In this document: positions 61,776 through 64,000 of the stretch, in pieces | Numbering within the stretch: position 1 is the first letter of the stretch | Layout: each line of letters opens with the position of its first letter | Assembly (NCBI RefSeq): GCF_900537115.1 | Contig: NZ_UNRG01000002.1 | Coordinates: 496,591-560,590, forward strand | Origin: Arthrobacter sp. Alg241-R88 | GTDB lineage: Bacteria; Actinomycetota; Actinomycetes; Actinomycetales; Micrococcaceae | Length of the DNA: 64,000 nt | Reading direction: 5' to 3' | The notes under the pieces: generated by a model | What the model saw: only the letters and a program-made list of their open reading frames with translations | The model's database searches: none | Told to the model about the DNA's origin: nothing | Position numbers and translations under genes: made by a program

Positions 61776-61781
61776 ATGCTA
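61776..61781 (-). promoter_or_regulatory. -10 box (TAGCAT) of trpD, leaderless
   Basis: TAGCAT on the minus strand, 6 bases before the GTG at 61769. Confidence 0.4.
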
Positions 61782-61881
61782 TCGGGGGATGGGCGGGAGT
61801 GACCAATATGAACGGGCGGGGGAACTTTTCGCGGCGATTTCGCGTCTTTGTAGAAAAAGTCCCTCGAAAAGGCGGTTTGCG

Positions 61882-61911
61882 TTGGGCAGCACGGACTTTT
61901 ACAGACATAAT
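61882..61911 (+). promoter_or_regulatory. ctaE promoter (TTGGGC - 18 - CATAAT), leaderless
   Basis: The -10 hexamer CATAAT (61906-61911) ends 6 bases before the GTG at 61918, with TTGGGC at 61882-61887. The -10 lies inside a perfect palindrome AGACAT-A-ATGTCT (61903-61915). Confidence 0.55.
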
Positions 61912-61917
61912 GTCTAT

Positions 61918-62556
61918 GTGACATCTGCGACCCATGCCCCCAGTACCCCGGCGCACCCCACGCTGAACCGCCCCAATATGGTTTCCGTTGGAACCGTTGT
62001 GTGGCTGTCCAGCGAGTTAATGTTCTTCGCCGGTCTCTTCGCCATGTACTTCACGCTGCGCTCCACGAGTGCGGAAATGTGGGCGGATGAGACGGCCAAG
62101 CTCAACTTCCCCTTTGCGCTCGTCAACACGATCGTCCTCGTGGCAAGTTCGTTTACTTGCCAGATGGGCGTCTTCGCCGCTGAGCGGCTGCAGCCGCGCC
62201 GAACCGGAGGTGCCTTCCAGTTCGCCCGCTGGGGAATGAACGAATGGTTCACCCTGACCTTCCTTATGGGGGCGTTCTTCGTCGCCGGCCAGGCCACGGA
62301 ATACGCGATGTTGGTTTCCGAGCACGTCTCGCTCTCCTCAAACGCTTACGGGTCGGCCTTCTACATGACCACCGGCTTCCACGGCCTCCACGTGATCGGC
62401 GGCCTGGTGGCCTTCCTCCTGATCATGGGCCGTTCCTTTGCCGCGAAGAAGTTCGGGCACTTCGAAGCAACGTCTGCGATCGTCACCTCGTACTACTGGC
62501 ACTTCGTTGATGTCGTCTGGATCGGCCTCTTCCTGGTCATCTACGTACTCAAGTAG
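61918..62556 (+). CDS. ctaE: Cytochrome c oxidase subunit III (CtaE)
   Basis: A 212-residue polytopic subunit of the aa3 terminal oxidase with five hydrophobic helices. Seen: [39 protein letters not shown] and [20 protein letters not shown], followed by [20 protein letters not shown]. It is the first gene of the bc1-aa3 supercomplex operon. The GTG at 61918 is fixed by the promoter position. Confidence 0.96.
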   Translation: MTSATHAPSTPAHPTLNRPNMVSVGTVVWLSSELMFFAGLFAMYFTLRSTSAEMWADETAKLNFPFALVNTIVLVASSFTCQMGVFAAERLQPRRTGGAFQFARWGMNEWFTLTFLMGAFFVAGQATEYAMLVSEHVSLSSNAYGSAFYMTTGFHGLHVIGGLVAFLLIMGRSFAAKKFGHFEATSAIVTSYYWHFVDVVWIGLFLVIYVLK

Positions 62557-62642
62557 CCAGCTTTGATTCTTTTTCTACAAGAGGCAGAATTTCAGGTAGC
62601 GGCTCCCGGAGCCGGCGCAGGATCGAATAAAGGAACCACCAC

Positions 62643-63431
62643 GTGAAGGCACTCTCGCAAAAGCGGCGTCACCCACTGGCAGCAATCGCACTGCTGCTGA
62701 TGGGGCTCCTCATCACCGGCGGGCTGTACGCCGTGGCCACCACCGTCAACGAGGCTAAGGCCTCCACCACCACCTTCAGTGCAAATGATGCCGAAGAAGG
62801 CGGCAAGCTCTTCGCCGCCAACTGCGCCACCTGCCACGGCATGGGTGGGAGTGGCTCCCAGGACGGCCCGTCCCTCGTCGGTGTTGGCGCCGCATCTGTT
62901 GACTTCCAGGTGGGAACCGGCCGCATGCCGATGCAGATGAACGGCCCCCAGGCCCTGGAGAAGCCCGTCCAGTTCAACGATGAGCAGACCCACCAGCTTG
63001 CAGCCTATGTTGCCTCCCTGGGTGCCGGCCCGGCAATCCCTGAAGAAAGCCTGCTCGACGAAGGCGGCGATGCAGCCGCCGGTGGCGAGCTCTTCCGCAC
63101 CAACTGCGCCATGTGCCACAACGCTGCTGCCGCCGGTGGCGCCTTGACCCGCGGTAAGTTCGCACCTGCCCTGGAGGACACCTCCGGCAAGCACATCTAC
63201 GAGGCCATGGTAACCGGTCCGCAGAACATGCCGGTCTTCAGTGACTCCAACATCACCCCTGAAGGCAAGCGCGACATCATCACCTTCCTGAAGCAGATCG
63301 AAACCAGCGGTTCCCCCGGTGGCGCTGAGCTGGGATCCCTGGGTCCCGTGGCAGAAGGCCTGTTCGTCTGGATCGCAGGTCTCGGCGTCATCATCGCCTT
63401 CACCATCTGGCTGACCTCGCGGACGTCCTAG
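62643..63431 (+). CDS. qcrC: Cytochrome bc1 complex diheme cytochrome c subunit (QcrC)
   Basis: A 262-residue diheme c-type cytochrome. An N-terminal signal anchor (LAAIALLLMGLLITGGLYAV) is followed by two heme c domains with CATCH (about 61) and CAMCH (about 157), and a C-terminal membrane helix (GLFVWIAGLGVIIAFTIWL). In actinobacteria this subunit replaces a soluble cytochrome c and passes electrons directly to aa3 oxidase. GTG start with AAAGGAACC upstream. Confidence 0.97.
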   Translation: MKALSQKRRHPLAAIALLLMGLLITGGLYAVATTVNEAKASTTTFSANDAEEGGKLFAANCATCHGMGGSGSQDGPSLVGVGAASVDFQVGTGRMPMQMNGPQALEKPVQFNDEQTHQLAAYVASLGAGPAIPEESLLDEGGDAAAGGELFRTNCAMCHNAAAAGGALTRGKFAPALEDTSGKHIYEAMVTGPQNMPVFSDSNITPEGKRDIITFLKQIETSGSPGGAELGSLGPVAEGLFVWIAGLGVIIAFTIWLTSRTS

Positions 63432-63532
63432 GACCTCCTCGAAGCCCTGCACAACTTCTGCTGATCCGTCAGCAGCTTGATATTAGAAACTAACCCGGCA
63501 CCCGCCGGGACGAGAGAAGGATGAGGCGAATT

Positions 63533-64000
63533 ATGGGCAACCATAGTGACGGCAGTCCGAACCACTCGGGCACCGTAGCTACGGCTGGTCAGAATGAGGT
63601 GGAGAAGTTCCAGGACCCTGGAATTCCTCCGCACCGTTTGCGCCTGGCTGACACGGACCCGAAGGCCGCAAAGCGGGCAGAACGGCAGGTCGCCTTACTA
63701 TTTGGCATCTCTGTTGTTGGAACCCTGATCTTCCTGGTGGCGTACTTTGCCATTGATCTGGGGCCCGGCGAATCAACTATCGGCAACATCCGGCTCCAGA
63801 ACATGCTCCTTGGTCTTGGAACGGCTTTCGCGATGCTCGGTATCGGTACCGGTATCGTGCACTGGGCCAAGGCCCTGATGCCGGACCACGAAGTCTCGGA
63901 AGAGCGCCACGCCATCCGCTACGAAGAGGACCGCCAGGCTGCTGTCCGCATCGTTGACGACATCGTGGAAGAGACGGGCATCAAGCGCCGTCCGCTGATC
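63533..64000 (+). CDS. qcrA: Cytochrome bc1 complex Rieske iron-sulfur subunit (QcrA), 3' end cut by window
   Basis: The first 156 residues are present; the Rieske cluster domain lies beyond the window. Two membrane helices are seen (VALLFGISVVGTLIFLVAYF and NMLLGLGTAFAMLGIGTGIV), the start of the three-helix N-terminal region typical of actinobacterial QcrA. The RHAIRYEEDRQAAVRIVDD segment follows. ATG 63533 is preferred with AGGATGAGG upstream; ATG 63521 is in frame but touches its AGAAGG site. Confidence 0.93.
   Translation, partial: MGNHSDGSPNHSGTVATAGQNEVEKFQDPGIPPHRLRLADTDPKAAKRAERQVALLFGISVVGTLIFLVAYFAIDLGPGESTIGNIRLQNMLLGLGTAFAMLGIGTGIVHWAKALMPDHEVSEERHAIRYEEDRQAAVRIVDDIVEETGIKRRPLI

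Noticed and set aside
1..64000. CRISPR arrays, insertion sequences, prophage genes, rRNA genes
   Set aside because: No regularly spaced repeats, transposase motifs, phage structural genes or rRNA sequence were seen on either strand.

Overview
The window is a high-GC actinobacterial chromosome segment, most likely from an Arthrobacter/Pseudarthrobacter-type member of the Micrococcaceae. The evidence is a complete Pup-proteasome locus (arc, dop, pup, prcB, prcA, pafA) with a fused PafBC regulator, mycothiol ligase MshC, RbpA, a Tat operon followed by a HelY helicase, and the start of an actinobacterial cytochrome bc1-aa3 operon (ctaE, qcrC, qcrA). Gene order resembles several Mycobacterium tuberculosis neighbourhoods as I know them (Rv0241c-Rv0244c, Rv2092c-Rv2118c, Rv2192c-Rv2195). 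No transposase, integrase, phage gene or CRISPR array is visible.

Layout. 1-5.6 kb: a fatty-acyl module (acyl-CoA dehydrogenase and TetR regulator on minus; thiolase, large FabG-type reductase and MaoC hydratase on plus) around a perfect 13-bp inverted repeat that looks like the TetR operator. 5.6-10.9 kb: FUSC membrane protein, serine hydrolase, glutathionyl-hydroquinone-reductase-like protein, M50 protease, YqeY and a DUF4193 zinc-ribbon protein. 11-13.1 kb: two coupled GT9 glycosyltransferases. 13.2-18.6 kb: a loose stretch of small or hypothetical genes with frequent strand changes (SGNH hydrolase, GNAT, an Hrp1-like CBS protein, a lipoprotein, small membrane proteins), ending at tRNA-Leu(GAG). 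18.9-28.1 kb: M20 peptidase, acyl-CoA dehydrogenase, aldo/keto reductase, uppP-mshC, PAC2, HAD phosphatase and site-2 protease. 28.2-44.1 kb: a long plus-strand run of trmI, arc-dop-pup-prcB-prcA-pafA, two FKBP isomerases, pafBC, tatA-tatC and helY. 44.1-50.6 kb: amidohydrolase, Ppm-type mannosyltransferase, rbpA, slipin/NfeD pair, RlmA-type methyltransferase and peptide deformylase. 51-54.1 kb: a three-gene type III polyketide (phenolic lipid, srsABC-like) operon. 54.4-55.6 kb: a secreted/anchored protein and a class F sortase-like lipoprotein lacking the usual catalytic Arg. 56.1-60.7 kb: GH95 fucosidase, two VOC proteins, DUF3054 and an AsnC-like domain protein. 60.7-64 kb: trpD and the ctaE-qcrC-qcrA operon, the last gene cut by the window end.

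A pattern across the window stands out. At least 17 start codons have a TANNNT -10-like hexamer (mostly TAGGGT, TAGGCT or TAGACT) ending exactly 6 or 7 bases before the ATG/GTG, with no evident Shine-Dalgarno sequence. This predicts leaderless transcription of many genes and fixes several otherwise ambiguous starts. A match to the SigR-type consensus (GGAAC-N18-GTT) lies upstream of rbpA.

All functional calls come from reading motifs and recalled family features. No database search was run.
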